Positions 18,610 through 26,745 of a stretch of DNA of 51,937 bases are shown here, piece after piece; the stretch's first letter is position 1, and each line of letters starts with the position of its first letter. The notes beneath the pieces are model-generated. The model had not been told where the DNA came from. It worked only from the letters and a program-made list of their open reading frames with translations, and did not search any database. The DNA comes from Comamonadaceae bacterium. GTDB lineage: Bacteria; Pseudomonadota; Gammaproteobacteria; Burkholderiales; Burkholderiaceae_C. The position numbers were made by a program, and so were the translations under genes. The stretch spans positions 1 to 51,937 of the forward strand of contig CANFJQ010000002.1 in assembly GCA_947447615.1 (NCBI GenBank), read 5' to 3'.

Positions 18610-20799
18610 TCACGCGGGTTCCAGCACCAGGCAGGACAGCGGCGGCAGATGCAGAAGCAGCGATTGTTCGTGCCCGTGCGCCCCCTGTGCCTCGGCATGC
18701 AAGCTGTTGTTGCCGATACCGCTGCCGCCGTACACGCTTGCATCGGTGTTGATCACTTCACGCCATGCGCCCCCTTGCGCAACACCGAGTCGATAAGCGG
18801 TGCGCGGCAAGGGCGTGAAATTGCACACCACCACCGCGCATTGGCCGCTGCGCGACCATCGGGCAAAGGCCAATACCGATTGGGCATGGTCTTCGTGCGC
18901 GATCCAGCTGAACCCGGCGGAATCGACATCCTGCGCGTGCAAGGCGGGCAGGTCGCGGTAGACGCGGTTGAGATCACGCACCAAGCGCTGCACACCGGCG
19001 TGTCCCGGCTGGTCTTGCAGATGCCAGGGCAGGCTTTGGCCATCGGCCCATTCGGTGGGCTGGGCGAACTCACCCCCCATGAACAATAGTTTTTTACCCG
19101 GATAGGCCCACATCAGGCCGTAGAGCGCGCGCAAATTGGCCAATTGCTGCCACGGGTCGCCCGCCATCTTGCCCAGCAGCGAACGCTTGCCATGCACCAC
19201 TTCGTCGTGCGAGAGCGGGAGCACAAAGTTTTCGCTAAACGCGTACATCAGCCCAAAAGTCAGTAAATTTTGGTGGTGGCGGCGGTAGACGGGGTCGAGC
19301 TGAAAGTAGTCGAGCGCATCGTGCATCCAGCCCATATTCCACTTGAAGTGAAAGCCCAGCCCACCGCTGGCCAGGTCGGGCGCTGGCGGGCGGCTCACGC
19401 CCGGGAAGGCGGTGGATTCTTCGGCAATCATCAGCGTTCCAGGCCGCTCCACGCCGACTTGGTGGTTGAGGCGGCGCAGGAAATCCATGGCCTCCAGGTT
19501 TTCGCGCCCGCCATGGGCGTTGGGTATCCATTGGCCGGGCTCGCGGCTGTAATCGCGGTACAGCATAGAGGCCACGGCATCGACGCGCAGGCCGTCAATG
19601 CCAAAGCGCTCCAGCCAGTACAAGGCGTTGCCGATCAAAAAATTACGCACTTCGGTACGGCCGAAGTTGTAGATCAGCGTATTCCAGTCCTGGTGAAAAC
19701 CTTCCTTGGGGTCAGCGTATTCATAGAGATGCGTGCCGTCAAAAGTCGCCAAACCGTGCGCGTCGCTGGGGAAGTGCGCGGGCACCCAATCCAAAATAAC
19801 GCCCAATCCGGCAGCATGGGCCGCGTCCACAAAATACTGAAAATCCTCCGGGTTGCCAAAGCGCGCCGTGGGCGAGAACATACCCAGCGGCTGGTAGCCC
19901 CAGGACGCATCCAGCGGATGCTCACTTACGGGCATAAGCTCTAGGTGCGTGAATCCCAGGTCGCGGGCATAAGGCACCAGGGTGTCGGCCAGTTCGCGGT
20001 AGTTCAGCCAGCGCCAGCCGTCCGCTTTGCGCCAGGAACCCAGGTGCACTTCGTACATCGACAAGGGCGCGTTCAGCGCATTGGCTGCGGCGCGCGATGG
20101 CTGCATTGCGCGCCGGGGTGGCAGCCCGCACACCACGCTGGCCGTGGCCGGCCGCAATTGGGTTTGGAAAGCGTAGGGGTCCGCTTTCAATGCGACCAGG
20201 CCCTGCGCGCCCAAGATTTCAAACTGGTAGGTATCACCGCGCACCACCTGGGGCACAAAGATTTCCCACACGCCGCAGCCATGGCGCAAACGCATAGGGT
20301 GGCGCCGCCCGTCCCACTGGTTGAAACTGCCGACTACCGATACCCGCTTGGCATTGGGCGCCCAAACGGCAAAGCGGGTGCCCGGCACGTCCGCACGGAC
20401 CTCGGGGTGCGCGCCCAGGCATTCGTAGGGCCGCTGGTGCGAGCCTTCGGCCAGCAGCCAAATGTCCGCATCGGAAAGGATTTCAGAGAAAGCGTAGGGG
20501 TCATCTAGCAGTGTGTGGTCAGCGGTGTTGCCTGCGCCCGGCTGCCAGTGCACCCGCAACTGGTAGTCAAAGGGCACGCTGCGCCCCGGCAGCACGCTGC
20601 TAAACACATCGCTATTTCCCAGTCGCTGCAAGCTGCCCGCTAAGCGATGCGTGTTGCGCTCTACCACGTCCACCGTGCGGGCATGGGCTAGCACGGCGCT
20701 AACCCACAAACGCCCGTCCTGCACATGCATGCCCAGCACGCCAAACGGGTCGGCGTGCCGCGCCGCCATCAGGGCGGAAACATCGTGGTCTTTGAGCAT
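18610..20799 (-). CDS. glgB: 1,4-alpha-glucan branching enzyme (GH13_9)
   Basis: Introduces alpha-1,6 branches into glycogen. 729 residues, full length. N-terminal DPFGVLGMHV and TRFAVWAPNAKRVSVVGSFN carbohydrate-binding regions, then HLELMPVSEHPLDASWGYQP, LDWVPAHFPSD, GIDGLRVDAVASMLYRDYSR (nucleophile Asp), MIAEESTAFPGVS (acid/base Glu) and LPLSHDEVVHGK. First of the glg genes proper in the operon, 23 bases after the glucosidase. The ribosome binding site is weak, suggesting translational coupling. Confidence 0.97.
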   Translation of the reverse strand: MLKDHDVSALMAARHADPFGVLGMHVQDGRLWVSAVLAHARTVDVVERNTHRLAGSLQRLGNSDVFSSVLPGRSVPFDYQLRVHWQPGAGNTADHTLLDDPYAFSEILSDADIWLLAEGSHQRPYECLGAHPEVRADVPGTRFAVWAPNAKRVSVVGSFNQWDGRRHPMRLRHGCGVWEIFVPQVVRGDTYQFEILGAQGLVALKADPYAFQTQLRPATASVVCGLPPRRAMQPSRAAANALNAPLSMYEVHLGSWRKADGWRWLNYRELADTLVPYARDLGFTHLELMPVSEHPLDASWGYQPLGMFSPTARFGNPEDFQYFVDAAHAAGLGVILDWVPAHFPSDAHGLATFDGTHLYEYADPKEGFHQDWNTLIYNFGRTEVRNFLIGNALYWLERFGIDGLRVDAVASMLYRDYSREPGQWIPNAHGGRENLEAMDFLRRLNHQVGVERPGTLMIAEESTAFPGVSRPPAPDLASGGLGFHFKWNMGWMHDALDYFQLDPVYRRHHQNLLTFGLMYAFSENFVLPLSHDEVVHGKRSLLGKMAGDPWQQLANLRALYGLMWAYPGKKLLFMGGEFAQPTEWADGQSLPWHLQDQPGHAGVQRLVRDLNRVYRDLPALHAQDVDSAGFSWIAHEDHAQSVLAFARWSRSGQCAVVVCNFTPLPRTAYRLGVAQGGAWREVINTDASVYGGSGIGNNSLHAEAQGAHGHEQSLLLHLPPLSCLVLEPA

Positions 20800-20822
20800 A
20801 GGGTGCGGCGCGAAAGCGGTGG

Positions 20823-22475
20823 CTACTCGCGCGCCAGACCGAAGTAGCCGCCCCAGGGCTGCAAGGCCACATAGCCCTCGATCAGCAAAGCACCTTGCAG
20901 ACCGCTGCCCTCCAGCGACTGTGTGCCGTAGTGGGCGGGCGGCAGCGGCCAGTCCACCGCCGTGTCGCTGAAATTAAAAACACACAACACGCATTGCCCG
21001 GCATGGCTGCGCTCAAAGGCCAGCACCTGCGGATGCAGGGGCAGCAGCCGCATACCGCCATGCACCAGCACCGGGTGCTGCGCGCGCCAGCGGATCAGGC
21101 CGGTATAGAAATGAAGCAGGCTGTGCGGATCGGCGCGTTGCGCGTCGACCGCCAGCGCGAGGTGTTCTGGCGGCAGTGGCAGCCAAGGCTCGGCACCACT
21201 AAAACCGCCCAGCGCCTGCTGCGCTTCCCAGGGCATGGGGGTGCGGCAGCCGTCACGGCCCTTGAACTCGGGCCACATGGCTTTGCCAAAGGGGTCTTGT
21301 AATTGCTCGAATGGGATGTCCACCTGCGTGAGGCCCAGCTCATCGCCCTGGTAAATACAGGGACTGCCGCGCAAGCTCATCTGGAAAGCGGCAGCCAGGC
21401 GCAGCAGTCGCGCATCGGGCGCTGCCCCGCCCCAGCGCGTGGCCACCCGCATCACATCGTGGTTAGAAAGTGCCCAGCAGGGCCAACCGTCGCCCACGGT
21501 GGCCATGAAGGTGTCGAGCAGGCCGTGCAAAAACGTGGCGTTTTTATTGGCCCCCAGCAGGTCAAAGGAATAGGCCATATGCAGCTTGTCGCCGCCACGG
21601 GTGTATTCGGCCATGCGGGCCAGACCGTCGTCATCACCGATTTCACCGACCATGGTGCTACCGGGGTAGCGGTCCAGCAGGGCCCGCAACTCCTTCAAAA
21701 ATCCGAGGTTCTCGGGGCGGCTTTTGTCGTACACATGGTGCTGGCGGCTGTAGGGGTTGACCGGGTCGACCGACGCATCTTTGGGATCGGGCTGGCCGCG
21801 CCCTGGGTTGTTGCGCAACGCCTGGTCGTGGAAGTAGAAATTCGCGGTGTCCAAGCGGTAGCCATCCACTCCGAGCTCCAGCCAGAAACGCACGTCGTCT
21901 AGGATGGCTGCGCGTACCTGCGGGTTGTGGAAATTGAGGTCAGGCTGCGAGACCAAAAAGTTGTGCAGGTAGTACTGCAAGCGCCGGGTGTCCCACTGCC
22001 AGGCGCTGCCACCAAAGATGGAGAGCCAGTTATTCGGTGGCGTGCCATCATCACGGGCATCGGCCCACACATACCAATCGGCTCTGGGGTTGTCCTGGCT
22101 GGAACGGCTTTCGACAAACCAGGGATGTTGATCGGAGGTGTGCGAGAGCACCTGGTCGATCATGACTTTCAGGCCCAGGCTATGGGCATTGCTCACAAGT
22201 TCGCGAAAGTTGTCCAGTGTGCCGAACAGCGGGTCGATGTCGCGGTAGTCGCTGACGTCATAGCCGAAGTCTTTCATCGGGCTTTTAAACACCGGCGACA
22301 GCCACACCGCGTCTGCGCCCAGGGCTGCAACATGGGCTAATCGTTGCGTAATGCCCGGCAAATCGCCCACCCCGTCACCATTGCTATCTTGAAATGAACG
22401 CGGGTAGATTTGGTAGATGATGCCGCCGCGCCACCAATCTGCGTTTTTAAACCGCGCTGTGGACGCTGTTGTCAT
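20823..22475 (-). CDS. Alpha-glucosidase (GH13, oligo-1,6-glucosidase / AglA type)
   Basis: 550 residues from ATG 22475. GH13 barrel: GGIIYQIYPRSFQDSNGDG, GADAVWLSPVFKSPMKDFGY, MIDQVLSHTSDQHPWF, GVDGYRLDTANF (nucleophile Asp), MVGEIGDDD (acid/base Glu) and CWALSNHDVMR. The C-terminal CRTPMPW motif is typical of the exo-acting alpha-glucosidases of proteobacteria. Likely to split maltose- or isomaltose-type oligosaccharides in the cytoplasm and so to feed products of glycogen debranching into glucose; exact specificity not readable. First gene of the operon. Its ATG overlaps the stop of an oxidoreductase remnant (TGATG), hinting that it came from a sugar-catabolism operon. Confidence 0.9.
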   Translation of the reverse strand: MTTASTARFKNADWWRGGIIYQIYPRSFQDSNGDGVGDLPGITQRLAHVAALGADAVWLSPVFKSPMKDFGYDVSDYRDIDPLFGTLDNFRELVSNAHSLGLKVMIDQVLSHTSDQHPWFVESRSSQDNPRADWYVWADARDDGTPPNNWLSIFGGSAWQWDTRRLQYYLHNFLVSQPDLNFHNPQVRAAILDDVRFWLELGVDGYRLDTANFYFHDQALRNNPGRGQPDPKDASVDPVNPYSRQHHVYDKSRPENLGFLKELRALLDRYPGSTMVGEIGDDDGLARMAEYTRGGDKLHMAYSFDLLGANKNATFLHGLLDTFMATVGDGWPCWALSNHDVMRVATRWGGAAPDARLLRLAAAFQMSLRGSPCIYQGDELGLTQVDIPFEQLQDPFGKAMWPEFKGRDGCRTPMPWEAQQALGGFSGAEPWLPLPPEHLALAVDAQRADPHSLLHFYTGLIRWRAQHPVLVHGGMRLLPLHPQVLAFERSHAGQCVLCVFNFSDTAVDWPLPPAHYGTQSLEGSGLQGALLIEGYVALQPWGGYFGLARE

Positions 22476-22665
22476 CAATGCTGGGGCTCCAAAAGTACAA
22501 CCGGCCCTGCGCCGATGGCTGCAAACATTGTAGGCGGGGCTGCCGTTGATACGACGGCGATCCAGCGTCCATCCGCGCGGCTGGAGGCCACCACCGCTTC
22601 AATGAATTGCATGCCGCGCAAGCCATCCTCCACGGTGGGTACCTGGCAGGCCAGTAGGTTGGGCG
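22475..22665 (-). pseudogene. Remnant: C-terminus of a Gfo/Idh/MocA-family oxidoreductase
   Basis: The minus strand between rlmJ and the glucosidase reads RTPNLLACQVPTVEDGLRG, then MQFIEAVVASSRADGRW, and ends VLLEPQH with TGA at 22477-22475. The PTVEDGxRGMQFIEA segment is the characteristic C-terminal helix of Gfo/Idh/MocA dehydrogenases. No Rossmann domain is left; the preceding sequence is the end of rlmJ. The TGA overlaps the glucosidase start as TGATG, as in a coupled operon. Confidence 0.75.
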
Positions 22666-22675
22666 TACGCTCCTA

Positions 22676-23566
22676 TCAGCCCCCCGACTCCAGCGTATGC
22701 CGCGCATGCGTGTCTTGCTTGAGCGTCTGCACCAGTTGCGGCAGCGCCAGCGCCAATTGCGCTTTGAGCGTAAAGGGTGGGTTGATCAGGAACACGCCGC
22801 TGGCGGGCAGGCCCGGGCGCACGGTTTCGCCGGCGTCGTCTTGCAGCAGCTTGCTCGATTTCACGGTCAGCGTGATGTCCAGCCAACTCTTACCTGCTTT
22901 GTTGGCCAAGGTGCGCAGTTTGCGCGGCAGGTCGTGCGCCTCCGGGCGCGGGATGATGGGGTACCAGACCATGTAATTGCCCGTGGCAAAGCGCGTCAAG
23001 GCATCTGCCACCATGGCGGCCACGCGGCCATAGTCGCTTTTGATTTCATAACTTGGGTCGCACAGCAGCAGAGCGCGGCGCGAAGGCGGTGGCAGAAACT
23101 TTTTCACTGCTTCAAAACCGTCCTCGCGCGCAATCGCCACTTGCCGCCCGGCCTCCAGTTGCGCGATATTGGCGGTCAGGGTTTTGCTGTCTGTGGGGTG
23201 CAGTTCAAACAACTTCAGTTTGTCGCGCCCGCGCAGCGGCTGTTGGCAGATAAAGGGCGAACCTGGATAAACCTTCCACTGGCCCGGCGCATTAAATCCG
23301 GCGACCATGTCTAGATAGTCCTGCACCAGCGGCGCCCAGGGCTGGCTGGGGCTGGTCTGGGCCAGCTTCAGAAACCCTTGGCTGGCCTCGGCACTGGTTT
23401 GGGCGTAGTCGCCGTCCAGCCGATACAAACCGGCCCCGGCATGCGTGTCCATGACAGTAAACGGGGTTTCTTTGAGCGTCATGTGCTTGAGCAGCGCCAG
23501 CAAAACCATGTGTTTGAGCACGTCGGCGTGGTTGCCCGCGTGAAAAGCGTGTCGGTAACTGAACAT
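22676..23566 (-). CDS. rlmJ: 23S rRNA (adenine-2030-N6)-methyltransferase RlmJ
   Basis: SAM-dependent methyltransferase acting on A2030 of 23S rRNA. 296 residues from ATG 23566: MFSYRHAFHAGNHADVLKH, DTHAGAGLYRL, the ELHPTDSKTL SAM-binding region and the catalytic LLCDPSYEIKSDY (DPPY-type motif). The C-terminal LESGG is close to the expected end. It is divergent from the ABC permease gene with only about 80 bases between the starts. The longer reading to 23638 is unlikely because the family begins at MFSYRH. Confidence 0.95.
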   Translation of the reverse strand: MFSYRHAFHAGNHADVLKHMVLLALLKHMTLKETPFTVMDTHAGAGLYRLDGDYAQTSAEASQGFLKLAQTSPSQPWAPLVQDYLDMVAGFNAPGQWKVYPGSPFICQQPLRGRDKLKLFELHPTDSKTLTANIAQLEAGRQVAIAREDGFEAVKKFLPPPSRRALLLCDPSYEIKSDYGRVAAMVADALTRFATGNYMVWYPIIPRPEAHDLPRKLRTLANKAGKSWLDITLTVKSSKLLQDDAGETVRPGLPASGVFLINPPFTLKAQLALALPQLVQTLKQDTHARHTLESGG

Positions 23567-23644
23567 GGCGGCTATGGTAACCGCCGCTACTCCCCACCAA
23601 CGCGCTTGGCCGGACAATCGCTGTTTTGGCACCGACAAGTTTTC

Positions 23645-25285
23645 GTGGACCCTTTTTTACCCTTTTCATCCTTCATTCAGGACGGCGCGCAATTACTACA
23701 GCACGCGCAGTTTGCGCAGGCCTTGGCCTTGTCGCTGTGCAGCGGCTTGGCGGCCACGCTGCTGGCACTGGGCGCCAGCGCTTGCATCTTGTCCACGGGC
23801 TTGGGTTTGCGCGCACCGCGCAAGCATGCAGCGCTTTTGCCTGCCATGCTGGCCTTGCCGCATGTGGCTTTTGCGCTGGGCTGTGTATTGTTGCTGGCAC
23901 CCTCGGGTTGGTGGGTGCGGTTTTTGTTTACGCTGCTGCAACCCTGGGCTGCACTGATGCCCTGGCCGCTGGACGCGCCGCCGCCTTGGCAAAGCACGCA
24001 AGACCCCTGGGCCCTGGGTTTGGTGCTGGTGCTGGTGTGCAAAGAAATTCCGTTTTTATTGTGGGGTGCAATGGCGCATATGCAGCGGCCCGATGTGGCG
24101 CAGGCTTGGGCTGCGCAAATGCGTGTCGCGGCTACGCTGGGCTACAGCGCGCAGTCGGCCTGGTGGCGCGTGGTCTGGCCGCAGTTGCTGCCGCGCATGG
24201 CCGGGCCGCTGCTGGCGGTCTGGGCCTACAGCCTGTCGGTGGTGGACGTGGCCTGGATCATCGGGCCAGGCGCACCGCCCACGCTGGCCGTGCTGGCCTG
24301 GCAGTCGCTGCAGGATGCGGACCCGGCTGTCCGGGCGAAGGGGCTGGCGGCTGTTGTATTACTTTTGCTTTGCACCGTGCTGGTGGCTGGACTTGTATGG
24401 ATGCTGTACCGCATGGATGTGCGCTGGCTGGCCCCGGCGCGCTGGACGCGTGGGCCGCAGCGCTTGGAGCATGCCAAGGGCGCGAAAGGCAGCTCCTTCC
24501 GGGTCACTCTCGGGCGGTGCCTGCTGCGTACTTTGCCCGCCTTGTACGCGCTGGTCGCAGCGGCGCTTTTGTGGGGCAGCGTGGCTGGAGCCTGGCCTTT
24601 TCCTGCGCTGTGGCCGCAGGCTTGGACGCTGCAAGCCTGGCAGCAAGTGCTGGGCAGCACCAGCGTGCTGGGCACCACCTTGTGGCTGGGGCTGGCCAGC
24701 GCGGGCACTGCATTGGTGCTGGCAGTGGCTTGCCTGGAAAGCCTGCCTGCGCCTTGGCGTGCCGCGCTGTTTAGCGCCGCTTACCTGCCGCTGGCCTTGC
24801 CGAGCTTGCTCTGGGCGATTGGCTTGCAGCGCCTGTGTATCGCTTTGGGCTGGGACGCCAGCGCCTGGGGCTTGTGGTTGGCGCATAGCCTGAGTGTTTG
24901 GCCTTATGTGCTGCTCAGCTTGCAAGGCCCGTATGCAGCGCTGGACCCGCGTGGGGCGCAGTTGGCGGCCAGCCTAGGCCGCTCGCACGGGGCCTATCTG
25001 TGGCAGGTGCAATGGCCCCTTTTGCGCGCGGCCTTGGCGGCGGCGTTTGCGGTGGGCTTTGCGGTGAGCGTGGCGCAGTTTCTACCTACCTTGTTTGTGG
25101 GCGGCGGGCGCTTTGCGACGGTGACCACCGAGGCGGTGGCGCTGTCATCGGGCGGCCAGCGTTCGTTGCTTGCCGCTTTTGCCTTATTGCAATGGCTGTT
25201 GCCTGCATGCCTGTTCGCACTGGCACTGTGGCTGGGCCGCAAGCGGCGTTTTGCGCAGCCCTTTTTTGCGCGTGGCCTGGCTTAG
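23645..25285 (+). CDS. ABC transporter permease, fused double-domain (YnjC/ThiP-like)
   Basis: About 546 residues with roughly a dozen hydrophobic segments and two binding-protein-dependent transport permease domains; EAA-like loops are near AATLGYSAQSAWWRVVWPQL and AASLGRSHGAYLWQVQWPLL. The layout matches YnjC-type fused permeases of the iron/thiamine/spermidine importer group. The start is uncertain: GTG 23645 is in frame but has no clear ribosome binding site, and the usual first membrane segment would overlap rlmJ, so the N-terminus may be shorter than in relatives. The ATPase gene follows one base after its stop. No solute-binding protein gene is next to it; in enterobacteria ynjB precedes ynjC. 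Confidence 0.75.
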   Translation: MDPFLPFSSFIQDGAQLLQHAQFAQALALSLCSGLAATLLALGASACILSTGLGLRAPRKHAALLPAMLALPHVAFALGCVLLLAPSGWWVRFLFTLLQPWAALMPWPLDAPPPWQSTQDPWALGLVLVLVCKEIPFLLWGAMAHMQRPDVAQAWAAQMRVAATLGYSAQSAWWRVVWPQLLPRMAGPLLAVWAYSLSVVDVAWIIGPGAPPTLAVLAWQSLQDADPAVRAKGLAAVVLLLLCTVLVAGLVWMLYRMDVRWLAPARWTRGPQRLEHAKGAKGSSFRVTLGRCLLRTLPALYALVAAALLWGSVAGAWPFPALWPQAWTLQAWQQVLGSTSVLGTTLWLGLASAGTALVLAVACLESLPAPWRAALFSAAYLPLALPSLLWAIGLQRLCIALGWDASAWGLWLAHSLSVWPYVLLSLQGPYAALDPRGAQLAASLGRSHGAYLWQVQWPLLRAALAAAFAVGFAVSVAQFLPTLFVGGGRFATVTTEAVALSSGGQRSLLAAFALLQWLLPACLFALALWLGRKRRFAQPFFARGLA

Positions 25286-25286
25286 G

Positions 25287-26018
25287 ATGCGCTGGCTTAT
25301 GTCCAATTCGCCCGACACTCCCGCAGCGCTGCACCGACCGGCGCACAAGCCCGGCGACCCGCTGATGCCCAGTTCTCTTGACGATCCCCCGGCGCTACAC
25401 CTGCAAGTGCAGCGCCTGCGCAGCCCCGGTGCGACCTTGGTGCAAGGTCTAGACATTGCACTGCCTTCGGGCACGGTACACACCCTCATGGGGGCCAGCG
25501 GTTCGGGCAAGTCCAGCTTGTTGGCGGCGGTGTGCGGCACGCTGGCGCCGACCATGCAATTTCAGGGCGCGGTACATGTCATGGGGCGTCGCGTGGACCA
25601 CTTGCCCACGCGCGCACGGCGCATTGCTTTGTTGTACCAAGACGATTTATTGTTTGCGCACATGACGGTGCGCGAAAACCTGTTATTCGCTATTGCCGCC
25701 GGGCCGCAAGCCGCGCGCGAAGCGCAGGTGGCGCAGGCCTTGGAGGAAGTGGAGTTGGCCGGTTTTGCGCATGCCGACCCGGCTACGCTATCGGGCGGTC
25801 AGCGCGCGCGCGCCGCACTGGCGCGCGCCTTGTTGTCGCAACCGCAAGCTTTGATGCTCGATGAGCCCTTCGCCAAACTCGATGTGGCGCTGCGCCAGCG
25901 CATGCGCGCGCTGGTAGGGGGCGCAGTGGCCCGGCGCGGCATCAGCGCCCTGGTGGTCACGCACGATCCGGCCGACATCTTGGACGCGCAGCGCGTCACG
26001 CATTTGGCCGCACCATGA
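25287..26018 (+). CDS. ABC transporter ATP-binding protein (YnjD-like)
   Basis: About 243 residues. Walker A GASGSGKSS, a Q-loop region LLYQDDLLFAHMTVREN, the signature LSGGQRARAALARAL, Walker B LMLDEPFAKLD and switch histidine VVTHDPADI are intact. The ATG at 25287 stands one base after the permease stop; 25299 and 25365 are alternatives, and the first 30-40 residues are proline-rich and unlike the family. Should energise the preceding permease. Substrate unknown; in the E. coli ynjBCD operon it has not been firmly assigned either. Confidence 0.85.
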   Translation: MRWLMSNSPDTPAALHRPAHKPGDPLMPSSLDDPPALHLQVQRLRSPGATLVQGLDIALPSGTVHTLMGASGSGKSSLLAAVCGTLAPTMQFQGAVHVMGRRVDHLPTRARRIALLYQDDLLFAHMTVRENLLFAIAAGPQAAREAQVAQALEEVELAGFAHADPATLSGGQRARAALARALLSQPQALMLDEPFAKLDVALRQRMRALVGGAVARRGISALVVTHDPADILDAQRVTHLAAP

Positions 26019-26058
26019 GTCCGCATAACGTGTCATTACTTGCACCGACAATGCCGCT

Positions 26059-26745
26059 ATGTTGGACCGCTTTACTACCCGCCTGATACGCCCGGCTGTG
26101 CAGGCGCTGGCACGGCCGCTGCTGTATTGGGGTATTGCGGCCAATAGCATTACCTGGGCTGGGTTTGCCTTGGGTGTGCTCGCTGCCGCTTGTATAGCTG
26201 CGCAGGCCTGGATGGCGGGTTTGGTTTTGCTCTTGTGCTCGCGCCTGTGTGATGCCCTTGATGGCGCTGTGGCCCGTGGCAGCGGAGGTGGCACGGCAGT
26301 AGGTGGCTTCTTAGATATTGCTTTGGACTTTGTTTTTTATGCCTTGATGGTGCTGGCCTTTGCGCTGGCCGATCCGGCGCGCAATGCGCTGGCCGCAGCG
26401 GTTTTGATTACGGCTTTTGTAGGCACGGGCAGTAGCTTTCTGGCCTTTGCTGCATTGGCTGCGCAGCGCGGTTTGCATAACCCGCAATATCCTGAAAAAT
26501 CGTTGTACTTTGTGGGCGGCTTGACCGAGGCAACCGAGACCCTGGCAGTACTGTGTGCCATGTGTATTTGGCCTGCCTACTTCGTGCCGCTGGCCTATGG
26601 TTTTGCAGGCTTGTGCGCTATTACCTGGCTGGGCCGCATCGCCGCCGGAGTGCGTTTGTTGTCCGGTGCGCCGTCCGGTCAACACCAGGCGACTCGGGTG
26701 CAAGATGTGCCGCACGCACAGCGCGGGCAGGACAACCATGTTTAA
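26059..26745 (+). CDS. CDP-alcohol phosphatidyltransferase family membrane protein (YnjF-like)
   Basis: 228 residues, several membrane segments. The catalytic motif DG-x2-AR-x8-G-x3-D-x3-D is complete: CDALDGAVARG ... GGFLDIALD at residues about 65-91. Enzymes of this family transfer a phosphatidyl or similar group from a CDP-alcohol to an alcohol in the inner membrane; the partner alcohol is unknown. The NPQYPEKSLYFVGGLTEATET stretch matches the YnjF-type subgroup. Its last 8 bases overlap the start of the following TVP38 fusion, so it is translated with it. Placement after YnjC/YnjD-like genes mirrors the E. coli ynj operon. Confidence 0.85.
   Translation: MLDRFTTRLIRPAVQALARPLLYWGIAANSITWAGFALGVLAAACIAAQAWMAGLVLLLCSRLCDALDGAVARGSGGGTAVGGFLDIALDFVFYALMVLAFALADPARNALAAAVLITAFVGTGSSFLAFAALAAQRGLHNPQYPEKSLYFVGGLTEATETLAVLCAMCIWPAYFVPLAYGFAGLCAITWLGRIAAGVRLLSGAPSGQHQATRVQDVPHAQRGQDNHV

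Noticed and set aside
23626-24774. 382-codon frame overlapping the ABC permease on the same strand
   Set aside because: Alternative frame of a GC-rich membrane protein gene; the permease frame has the transmembrane pattern and loops, this one does not.
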